Shown: in pieces, positions 26,813 through 37,500 of the stretch
How positions within the stretch are numbered: position 1 is the stretch's first letter
Layout of the letters: each line of letters begins with the position of its first letter
Origin: Diphasiastrum complanatum
Taxonomy: Eukaryota > Streptophyta > Lycopodiopsida > Lycopodiales > Lycopodiaceae
Direction: 5' to 3'
Length of the DNA stretch: 64,000 nucleotides
NCBI GenBank assembly: GCA_029204225.1
Contig: CM055095.1
Location: forward strand, 71,277,714-71,341,713
Made by a program: the position numbers and the translations under genes
The notes under the pieces: generated by a model
Databases searched by the model: none
What the model was told of the DNA's origin: nothing
The model's input: the letters and a program-made list of their open reading frames with translations, nothing else

Positions 26813-29800
26813 TGGCTGGGGTCTGCCCCTCCCCCACGGGATGCCGCAGGCAGTAAAAAACCGCCGCTGGCCCCCACCCTGTTTTTCTTTTTTTGTTTTT
26901 TTTCTTCGCTAAGGGCCTGCAGAATAACTGTCCGCTACAGTAAACCTAAGCGGAATTACTGTCCGCTGCCTGCTGCCACCTGTCCGTTGCAGGACAGTGC
27001 CACGTGGCAGCGTGCGGAGGGGTGGGGGTCAGAGTCTGTTTTTTTTTAAACTCAAAAAACATCAAATAGATGTTAGAAGGAATAAAATGTGAATAAAAAC
27101 ACATTTCCCGCCTAATTTATGAATTCGAAAAAGATCAAAGCTTTACAAGAAAACCCTTTCGGATCAACACACCTGCTTTTCGGCATATAGTGGCTCTGAT
27201 ACCATATGTTAGACTCTCTCATACCGCATACCTCCAGGTGCCGGTTAACCACAAGAGGCCGAACAACTCACGTTCCACCCTGCCATAGGACCCAATCTAG
27301 GTCCACCCTCCGTGCCTTGGTCTATGACCGTAACAAGCAAGATCCGACATCCATCCTAGACAACGTCCCATTCCACTGCCTAGGCTCTCAGCCATCTCCC
27401 GCCACAAGCTAGCACTCATCTTGGCTGTGCACACCGCTCTCAGCCATCTCCCGCCTCAAGCTAGCACTCATCTTGGCTGTGCACACCGCTCTCCATCCAC
27501 CTTCTCCTAGGTAGATAGAATGGATGGCAAATGAGTCATGCTTCTCTTGTATACCTCCAAGGTGGGAGACTCCAAGCCATGCACACGTCCTAGATTATGA
27601 CACGTGGCAACCATGCAGGTTCACGAGTCATTGGTCAAGTCAACAGGCCCAGTCATCGTCCAGTCTCAAGTTAGGTTTGGGACCCAAGGGAGTTGGGTCC
27701 CTAACATTCCCTCCCCCTTAAAAGACTCCTCTTCTAAGGAAGAAAATATGGGAACCTCAGTCTAAGGTCACGTTCCTTTTCCCAAGTATCATCGTCTTCG
27801 GAGCTTCCTTTCCAGCAAACCAAGTACTCAGTTACCTGCCGGTTTCTGAGCCCACGTTGATGCTCATCAACAATGGCCTGTGGTTCCAAAGGTACAAAGG
27901 ATGTCAGGTCCTCAAGCTGAACTAGGTCCTCCTGAAGAATCAAATCATCCTTTCCACCAAGTCGTTCCTTTAAACGACTAATGTGAAAAACTGGATGAAC
28001 CTTAAGACCTTGAGGAAGTTCTAGTAGATAGGCATTCCGATGGAGTTTCCTTACAATACGGAAAGGCCCAGCATAGCGAGGTGATAAGTTAGGACATTTT
28101 CCAGTCTGTAATACCTTAGAGTCTTTTGGGATTCTAAGATACACCCAAGCTCCCTCCTCATAGACCCTAGGTTGTCGCTCGCGGTTTTCACGTTATCGCG
28201 AGCAACAAGCAACACTTCTTGCATATCATGCAGGAAATCAACTGCTGCTTTAACCTTGAGGCTTTTGAGGCCTACAAAGATTGGAGCTCTACGCTGGAAA
28301 TCATACATTAGAGAAAATGGACTAAAATCCGTTGCTGAATGCTTTGCGCTGTTATACACAAATTCAATCATTGAAAGGTACCTTTCCCAATCCGACTGTC
28401 TTCTGGAAACATATGCACGTGGTCTCTAATTTCTCAAAGACCGCCTGCTAGAATTTGCCAGTGAACTTAGGATCTCGATCACTAACAATGTCATTCGGCA
28501 AACCAAACAACCTGAACAACTTTTCAACGAAAAGCTAAGAAGCTTTGACAGTTTACTTGGTTGGAATGAATTACGCCATTTTGGTTAATCTGTCAACTAT
28601 AATCATTAATAAACCAGATGCCTTAAGTCTTTCAGCTTTATTAACCTGTAATTATCCAGATTTGCGAACATATGCCTCCACTTGACTTTTTAAGTTTGGC
28701 CAATAAAAGTTCCTTTTATTTGGTCAAGTGTCCTGTTAGAGATTTAAACACCATAGTAGGGCAAACACTAACTGATCCACCCAACCTTGCCAACTCCCTG
28801 ATATGGAGTAAGCCCCTCCTAGCCCAGTGTGAGGACTGGTAGCTTGCATACAAGTGTCGGCCACGTGGCACTGATGTGGCCGACTGCATGTCGGGACCCA
28901 ACGTGGGGCCCTATCGTGCGGACAGGTTCCCTAGGCTGTGTTAGGCTCGCCATGGCTATGGTCTGTGCCGGGGCACACTACTCACACTATCTTGCCTTGT
29001 TGGACGTGTACGCTGGTCACGCCCTTGACTGTGGTATTTGATCTCCTGTGTTCTCTAGGGTTTGGCACTGGTTACAGGCTCGTAACACTCCCTTCCCCTT
29101 AAGAATCGTCTTGGTCCTCTAAGACAAAGTCTGGAAATAACTTGCGAAGGATGCTGCCCTTTTCCCAGGTGGCATTCTGTCCACTTGATTAGATATTCTT
29201 GGTATAGAGTATGACGGGTTTGCGTCTCTCTACTACTAAGAATCTCCTCTGGTTCTTGTGGAAGTTGCTGAGAATCCAATGGGAGAACTAGAACACTATC
29301 CCCTACCAGATTTTCAGATCTAGTTAAGGCCTCTCGTAATTGACTTACATGAAAAAAATGGTAAAACCTTACTGCTGCGTGGGAGTTCTAGTTCATAGGT
29401 GACCTCGCCTAGTCTCCTACTAATGGTAAAAGGACCACGATACCTAGGAGACAATTTAGCACACACTCCTGATTTGAGGGTTTTAGAGTCAACTGGAACT
29501 CGTAAATAGACTTTCTCACCAGCAGAGAACTGCACATCCCGTCTGTGTGGATCTGCTTAATGTCCGGCTCGATCCTGGGATTGCATGATGCTACGCTTAG
29601 CATGCTCTATCATCTGGTTTAGGTCTTCTAAAAAGTTTTTAGCTGATTCAACTTTGTCTTGTTTAAACCCTACAGCTGTGGGTGAGCGTGGCTGAAAACC
29701 ATACATCAGCATAAATGGGCTGTATCCCATAGTTGAATGTTTGGTACTGTTATAAGCAAACTCTAATATCGAGAGATATTCCTCCCAATTAGTCTGCTTT

Positions 29801-31535
29801 TTGTTGACATATGCACGAAGCATATCCTCCAGCACTTGATTTACTCTTTCTGTTTGACCGGCCGTCTGTGGATGGTCGGTAGTACTCATGTTTAGTTAGT
29901 ATGGAGATGATGGAATACTGCCCTCTAAAAATTTCCATTAAACTTATTGTCCCGATCGCTGACTACGTCGGAAGGGAGACCGTACAATTTAAATAGCCCA
30001 TTTATAAACAACCTTGCTAACTCTGGAGCTCTGACGATTGTTTTAGTCGGAATAAAGTGAGCCATTTTGGTCAAACGGTCGATTGTGACCCAAATAACGT
30101 CATTACCCTTTTGGGTCTTAGGCAGGTTTACAATGAACTCCATGGAAATATTGTCCCACTAACCAGTTGGTATATACCCTCCTGCCTTTAAACGCTCTGC
30201 TTCATTAACCTGACATTTCTGGCAACTAAGTACATACTGCTGGACGTCCTTTTTCATACTAGGCCAGAAGAATTGCCTACGAAGAAGCTCATAGGTCTTT
30301 TGAATGCCCGGGTGCTCCGCACTAGGACTATCATGACACTCATATAGAACTTGTTGCCTATAATCCTTTGAATTGGGGTCACATACTCTATCTCTATAGA
30401 GCAAGTCTTGATACCCCTGAATATCAAGATTTAAGTTGCTTACCATAGTTTCCCAAATTTTTTTGTTTTCACCCTTAGCTTAAGAAACTATGTACCTATG
30501 CTAACTAGGTATCTTTGGAAGTCTGAGTTTCTTAACTAGGGTGTAGTTGATGAAATTATGGGTTGCCCCATCATCAACCATGACTCTTACTGATTGGTTG
30601 CCAATCTTACCATGCATACGTACTAGGACATGTGGCTCGAAGCTGAAGGGTCTTGCTAGCATTGCAGAGGTTAATTGGCAACAGTGTTCCTGATCTTCAT
30701 GAAACACTTTTATCTCGGAAGCTGCTGAGTCACTTGGGAAGCTTACAATCTGTACAAGATGAACTTGCTTTTTATCTTTCTTATCTTTTTTGATAAATGG
30801 CCCCTTGGGACACCGCCTGACTGTGTGACCCTTGCCCATACACACAAAGCACAAACGTTCTTGTTTGGCTTTCTCAAAATCTTGTGGTTTTAAGGGCTGT
30901 ATGAGTGATGGACGTTTCTGAGGAGCTTCATTTTTAACTTTTTCTTCTTTCTTTCTTCTTAAAAATTTCTTTTTAAATTGAAAGTCCTTCTGAGTAGGCT
31001 GCTCAGAAAAGGATTGTTGTTTCGCCTTCTTCCTGCCCACTGAATCATCATAGATTTGGGCTGAGAGCCTGCTCTAAGGTAGTAGGTGAGTTTCTCTGGA
31101 CCTCTACTTTATATTCATCTCTAAGCCCACGGACAAACCCTCTGACTTTTTGATAGTCATCCATATTTTTTTTCTTTAATATGGCTGTTATGGCCCTAAT
31201 TGGGATATCTTTAGGTACTGGGCCATTACCATTAAGTGCATGTCCTTATGGGACCCAGGTACCCTTAGTTGCCCTAATTTCTAGAAGGTTCCACTAAGGG
31301 GCTCTAGATAGTATATATAGGGCTAGACATTAGATATATGATTCATTGTATTCATTCTCTGCTAATAGGTATTGCTTGGGCTCTTCGTTGGAGATCTCTT
31401 GTCTATGCTTTTAGCTATTGCTTGTAGGGCTTTAGCCATTGTTCTTCATTTGATATCAACATCTGTGATTATGTTCATAACATGGTATCAGAGCACTTTC
31501 CTGTGCTTCCCTCTTCTCCCTCTCAACTCTCTCCT

Positions 31536-31597
<62 letters not shown>

Positions 31598-34500
31598 CTA
31601 CCATCTCTTCCATTGTTGTCCACAAATCTATCCATGCTTGGGCTCTTCGTGGGAGATCTCTTGTTTATGCTTAGCTATTGCTTGTAGGGCTTTAGCCATT
31701 GTTCTTCATTTGATATCAACATCTGTGATTATGTTCATAACATGGTATTAGAGCACTTTCATGTGCTTCCCTCTTCTCCCTCTCAGCTCTCTCCTTCATC
31801 TCTCTCTCTCTTGTTGCCATCTCTTCCATTGTTGTCCACAGATCTATCCATGCTCTCTGATGTGACGACTTATGTCCTCTCCTTCAGTATTTCGATTGGT
31901 TCATGCATTCTTGCTCCTGTATCATGTGTACTTACATTCTTTTTGTTATTCCTTATGATTGGCTATTACCACAGCTATTGCTTGGGGACTGTCTTTCAGT
32001 TTGTAGGGTTCTTTCTTTTTAGCCCAAACATTGTGGGCAATGTTTTTTTAAAGTTGGGGAGTGTTATGAACTCACCTAAGCTAATCCTAATTACTAAGTG
32101 GCCCTAATTGGGATATCTTTAGGTACTGGGCCATTACTATTAAGGGCATGTCCTTATGGGACCCAAGTACCCTTAGTTGCCCTAATTTCTAGAAGGTTCC
32201 ACTAAGGGCCTCTAGATAGTATATATAGGGCTAGACATTAGATACAGGGTTCATTGTATTCATTCTCTGCTAATAGGTATTGCTTGGGCTCTTCGTGGGA
32301 GATCTCTTGTCTATGCTTTTAGCTATTGCTTGTAGGGCTTTAGCCATTGTTCTTCATTTGATATCAACATCTGTGATTATGTTCATATCAATGGCCTCAT
32401 GATACTGCGAGATATACTGTATTAAGGATTTGTCCATTATTGTTCTCTCCCAGGCTTTCCAGGCTCTATCAAGTTCATTTTCAGGTATAAACCCTCGTAG
32501 GAAGGCCTCTTCAAAAGCCTTTCATGACCGGGGGGTCTGCCCGGTCTCCTGGAGGTTTAACCACCAGGCCATGGGTCCCAGGGAAAGACTGGCCTCGATT
32601 GCTTGCAAATGGTCAGGGGTCTGCTTAAGAGCATGAATGTTCTTCCATTTGTTGAGGAAGGTATGTAAAATATCTGCATTTCTATCCGTCTCTTCCCCAT
32701 TAAAAGTAGGAGGTTTTAAATCTTTAAACACACTGGGATGAGACCGAATAGGCTCACCTGATACTGATGGAAGTGGTGAAGGGGACGGTTGAGAAGTGGA
32801 AGGGTAGAGCTATGGGTCTGTTGTCCCCAAAAAACCAGAATTGAAGGTCTGAGTTTGTAAGAAAAATCTGATTTTGATTGCTAACTATCCTTGCTGTCAG
32901 ACTAGTGTCCCTGCTGCTCCAAAAAAACTCAGATTTCAAGCTGGAAACTGGTTTGAATTTTGTAGAAGAATTCACTTCATGGCCTTCTGGAACAACAGCG
33001 ATGGATTTGCTCTCAGATTCTGATCTGAATCCGCTCAATCTGCAAAAGATTCTCTGAATTTGTAGCGTTGAAGGCTGGATTTACAGCGATGGACTTGAAG
33101 ACATATGATTCCCTGTCCAGCGCTGACTTTACCCTTGATTTCACTCACAAAATTTGCTTGCAAAGAAGGATTTGATGCTGCAACTACAGCGATGGATCTG
33201 CACTCCAATTCTGATCTGAAATCCACTCAGTTTGCAACAAATTACCCTGAAAAAGCAACGATGGAGAGCTGGAACTGCCTCACTGGATTTTCTCTCAGAA
33301 AGTAAGTATTTTCACTGAAATTACAGCGATGGATAGCTGATTCTACAGCGATGTATCTCCCCCACTCTTTTCTGAATGCAAGAAGATCTTTTCCTACCCT
33401 CTGATAACTTTCTCTATTGCTGAAAAACTCCCAATAGATGGAGATGGCTCTGATACCAGTGTTAGAGATCTAAACACCACAGTAGGGCAAACACTAACTG
33501 ATCCACCCAACCTTGCCAACTCCCTGATATGGAGTAAGCCCCTCCTAGCACAGTGTGAGGACTGGTAGCATGCATACTGCCAAGTGTCGGCCACGTGGCA
33601 CTGACGTGGCCGACTGCACGTCGGGACCCAACGTGGGTTCCTATCCTACTGACAGGGTCCCTAGGCTGTGTTAGGCCCGCCATGGCTATGGTCTGTGCCG
33701 GGGCACACTACTCACATTGTCTTGCCCTGTTGGACGTGTACACTGGTCACGCCCCTGACTGTGGTATCTGACCTCCTGTGTTCTCTAGGGTTCCGGCACT
33801 GGTTACAGGCTCGTAACATGTCCTTTGTGAGCCAGGGTGCTCTGCACACGGGTTGTCATGACATTCATGCAGGATTTGGGCCCTTATATCATCATTTTCT
33901 GGCACACAAACTCTTCCATTCCGGAAAAGCAGCCCATTCCTAATGGAATACTCTCTTAATATCTTGTCCTGAGGAGAAATCTTGGAATCCTGCATTCCAA
34001 GCACATCACTAGATCTAGAAGAACCTGCCAGGACGTCTAGCCAAATACGACCGAAGTACCTATCGGCTTTACACAAATCTCTTAAGGACAGATATAACTC
34101 AGATTGGATCTTGGAAAAGCTTAACTGATTAACCTCTCCAATCCGGCTTAAGGCATCTGCAACACTATTAGAAGTACCCTTCCGGTACTCAATGTCATTT
34201 CCAACCATCTGGCCTTATGACCCCTAAGGTCAACGGCATCGTTAATATACTACGCTTGATGGTCAGTAACTATGGTAAACTGAGAGCCATACAAATAATG
34301 TCTCCACACTTTCAGGGCATGAATAACAGCAAAAAGCTCCTTGTCGTAGGTGGAATACCGCCTTTGAGCAGGATTTATCTTGCTTTCAACAGCAACCGGT
34401 CTACCATCTTGATATAGGACTGCACCTATAGCATAGTCACTAGCATCCGTCTCAAGTACATACGGCTTGTTAGGATCGACTATGTGTAAAATAGGTGCTG

Positions 34501-37500
34501 TAGTTACACAGTATTTGAGGTTCTGAGCAACAACTAGCTATATTGACCAAGAATGCCATGTAGTAGTAATGATGTTATCCCAGTATAGGTGGCGTATGAA
34601 CTTTCCTTGCCTGGTTGGTGGGCTAATGAACTGTTCTACAACTTAATTCAGGCGTTATAGAGCTTTGAAGATCCTGTCATTGTCTTTCTGTTGTTTTCTT
34701 GAGGACATGAATTGTTTTCTTTTGAAAACCATGGGCGCCTTTTTATCTTGGTTTCTGATGCCACCTTTCATTCTTCCTTAGAAACAGCCTACATGTCAGA
34801 TCCTTTTCATGTTCTTCCGGACAGGTTCAATCTGCTTAGAAAATAGCTTGAGATTAGCAGGAATGTCAAGATAATTTGTTGAGTGCAAATGTAGTTGTCA
34901 CTTTCTTAATAAACAAATATTTCTGAAACCAGCATAGCTTTGACGACTTTTTCTTGAGGTTATGAACTACTGCTCTGTAAACATTTATGAAAAAGTCCTT
35001 AAACTTAAATGAACCGTTTATCACCTTTTTGATGGTTTAATTGATTCCTGTAACTTCTAGCTCTAATTTGATTTCTTTGATAAACTTTGCAAATCTTTGC
35101 AAACTTTGAGAACCTTACCACAGCTTATTTTTATTTTACCATCAACGTACCCTGAACTTGTAGCTGTGGTTTAAAAGGACAAACATTTCTTTTGTGGATA
35201 ATATTTTCTTTCGTAATCAAGAATACAGATGTAGTTTGGTCCTGGATGACATTTGACATCTTATATCAATTTGGTATTCATGTGCAGCTGAAAATACCTG
35301 GTCCCATTATAACAAAACTACTGTGGATGAACTATGAAAGTGAATAAACATTTTTTTATGTCTTGAATAACAGTTTGTGGGTGTGTGTGGTTTCCTTTAT
35401 TTTGTTGCAGTTCAAGTGGCAGCCTTTTTTGATGGGTTCTGTTGTGCTGGCAATATTACTTGTGATGAAGCATCTGGTGAGTTCTTTGTTAATTATAATG
35501 TATTCATTTGATGCTCATCTATATTCCTTACTTTCAGCAAATTAGCTTCCATCCTAACAGTTATTTTTCAGTTTTGCCACTACTTTGCTTCACCGTCATT
35601 GCAGTTTTTTAATGGCTGCCTTTTTTTGTTGTTCATAAGCATCAGGCCACCCATTACAATATCATTTTTTATATTTTGCATTTGAAAGAAATATCAATAG
35701 CAAACATTAGCAGAACAATTGATATTGGCTGAATGTTGAAGCATCAAGTACTTACTTGACAAAAGGACACTTTTAGAGGTCATCACGAAGTAGGTCGTTC
35801 TTTTGGTCCAAGAACTCTTTTGTGGAAATCTTAAAATTTTACTAGTAATATTGTGATGTTCTTAGGGCGAATAGTAAATAGGAGAGGATTGGTGGTGAAT
35901 TCATCAAAGAAGAAAATTACTTTTTGTATTGGTCCGTGACAGAAATGCCAAGTGTGTGAAGTAAACTGGAGGCCTGAGAAAACCATGATAGTCGAAAACC
36001 CTAACTATGAAGATACTGAGATGGGGTGAGTGCTACCTGTGTATCTCTGCTCAACCGAGGGAAACAATTGCACTCTCTGAATATTGATGAGTCGAAAGAT
36101 GGCATCAAGCTGTAGGGATGGGATTGCAAACTCAGCCAAAATGATCTGATGTGGGAGGGAAGGCTTAACGCGTATCATATGTGATAGCATAAGGATTTGC
36201 AAGCGTGAGATGCTGGCCCAATTAGATGAAGAAAGACATGTACACCATGCCTCTGCCCCCATAGCTGAAAGTATACAAGGCATCCAGATGTCGCTGAAGT
36301 CCTGCAGCTGAACTAGATAGTAGAACCACATCATTTGCATAAAGAAGGATAGGAATAACAATATCTGCTAGAGGATAGCCATCTCCACCTTATTCCCTAA
36401 TGATCCGCTCAAGGTCGTTAATGTATAGAGCAAAGAGGGTGGGTGACAAAGGACACCTCTGCTTCACTCTGACTGTGTTAGAAATAAATGACTATGCCGA
36501 AGTTAATCCATAGGTTACTTTGAACCAAAAGGTCCAAATTTGTGTAACCATGGGTATTTAGTTATTTAGGCCATCTTAAGTTTGTCTTAAGTTCAGTTGG
36601 ACCCAATTTTGGTCATGTACTGACTCGTGGGTCCTTAGGGGTCTAATTTTGTTTAGGGGCCCTATCTTGACTTTTGGGGGTGCCCTACATTTAGTAAGTG
36701 GTTAACCTTAGGGTTTGGTGGCATTTGGTCACATCCAGGTAGAGTACTTAGATGCTCATTGTGTATTCCATTTTATACAGTTTGGCTCTCCATTGCTCTT
36801 GTTGCTGTTTTCTCTCTCTCTCTCTCTCTTAGAGTTGGGCGCCCAACCTCTTCTCTCTTGTTTCTTGTGGAGATTGATTGATAACTAGATCTTGGTGACT
36901 TGTCTCTTGCTTTCCTATATGGTATCAGAGCCAAGTTAGACCTAACAGTTCATGGTGTCAAAGCCATGGTTAGGTGGCCCAAGTTGTGGGGCAGGTGACA
37001 GCTAGGACCCCAACCAAGTGTGGCTTGAGGGGGGGGTGTTGGAATATCATTCCACACTCTAGAGAGAACTATCAAACAGGGCGGATAGCTCAGTGGTAGA
37101 GCATCCCATCCGGTATGAGGGAGGTCCTGGGTTCGAATCCTAGTCTGTCCATCCATATTATGATTTATGGATTTCTAACATGGTATCAGAGCTACCGGAT
37201 CTGCAACAAGCTTGTTTGTTGGCGCCCTACCAGAAGAGGAGCTTCTCTGCTTTTTGTTGTGAAATTTCAGCATCTTGCTGATCTTTTCAAGTGGAGTTTG
37301 GATCAACTTTTTGTCTCTTTTCAGGTTGAAGGAGGGCGGCCATCAGAGATCTTGGAGGAGCAATTTTTGGCACCCAAAAATCAGAATCTCAAATCTGATT
37401 TTTATGCAACCAGTTTTCAGCAAGTTTTGTTTGGAGGAGGCCGCCCAAAAATCTGCAACTGATTTTTGGTTGTGGTGTCTCCTTATCTTGTTGTTTTTGT

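Larger units (their letters stand above)
22017..27705 (-). mobile_element. Gypsy-A1, nearly complete chromovirus-type element
   Basis: Minus-strand Ty3/gypsy element with a 3' LTR at 22017-22443 and a 5' LTR at 27207-27705. The PBS complement tggctctgatacca (27191-27204) lies two bases inside the 5' LTR, and the PPT complement ttccctccccctt lies at 22444. Order on the minus strand: gag with zinc knuckle, protease start, RT, RNase H, integrase, chromodomain region. It is dead: frame changes, loss of most of protease and the RT N-terminus, an inverted duplication inside RT (25043-25326) and a copia filler in the chromodomain region (22724-23111). Its 5' LTR doubles as the 3' LTR of gypsy-A2. 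Confidence 0.9.
30501..32960 (-). pseudogene. Gypsy-B gag-protease, split by a TRIM-like insertion
   Basis: The upstream part (32731-32522, minus) encodes [20 protein letters not shown] and [20 protein letters not shown]. The downstream part (31100-30501) encodes [17 protein letters not shown], zinc knuckle [14 protein letters not shown], then [20 protein letters not shown] and protease motif [12 protein letters not shown]. The two are separated by the 1.2-kb insertion at 31186-32390. The protease ends at QGYQ and the next codons are already integrase linker, so the RT deletion starts right after protease. Confidence 0.88.
28734..33818 (-). mobile_element. Gypsy-B minus-strand element nested in gypsy-A2, RT deleted
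   Basis: Complete LTR-to-LTR element: 3' LTR 28734-29087, 5' LTR 33460-33818, target duplication tgtcc at 28729-28733 and 33819-33823. The PBS complement ggctctgatacca ends at 33458 and the PPT complement ctcccttcccctt starts at 29088. The coding part (minus) runs gag, zinc knuckle, protease, then straight to integrase; RT and RNase H are absent (junction about 30415-30425). A small LTR element interrupts gag at 31186-32390. LTRs are roughly 93% identical by eye, mostly transitions. Confidence 0.92.
27706..34525 (-). mobile_element. Gypsy-A2, truncated and split by gypsy-B
   Basis: Second gypsy-A unit in tandem with A1. Present: chromodomain and integrase C-terminus (27734-28430), integrase core pieces (28430-28733), then after the nested gypsy-B (28734-33818) the integrase zinc finger and RNase H (33824-34525). 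It stops at about 34525 within RNase H, where it joins ordinary intron sequence; RT, gag and the 5' LTR are missing. Flanks of the nested element join cleanly as tggtcaagtgtcc|tttgtgagcc, matching the uninterrupted A1 sequence at 24051-24075. Confidence 0.88.

Noticed and set aside
26756-27049. Proline-rich frame
   Set aside because: Produced by the 28-base C homopolymer in the gypsy-A1 leader.
31372-31751. Open frames with long Leu-Ser runs
   Set aside because: They come from the (CT)n microsatellite in the leader of the small LTR element.
37079-37151. A functional host tRNA gene
   Set aside because: Acceptor, D and T arms fit, but the anticodon arm has an enlarged loop and no U33, and it lies inside an LTR-like unit. 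Annotated as tRNA-like only.
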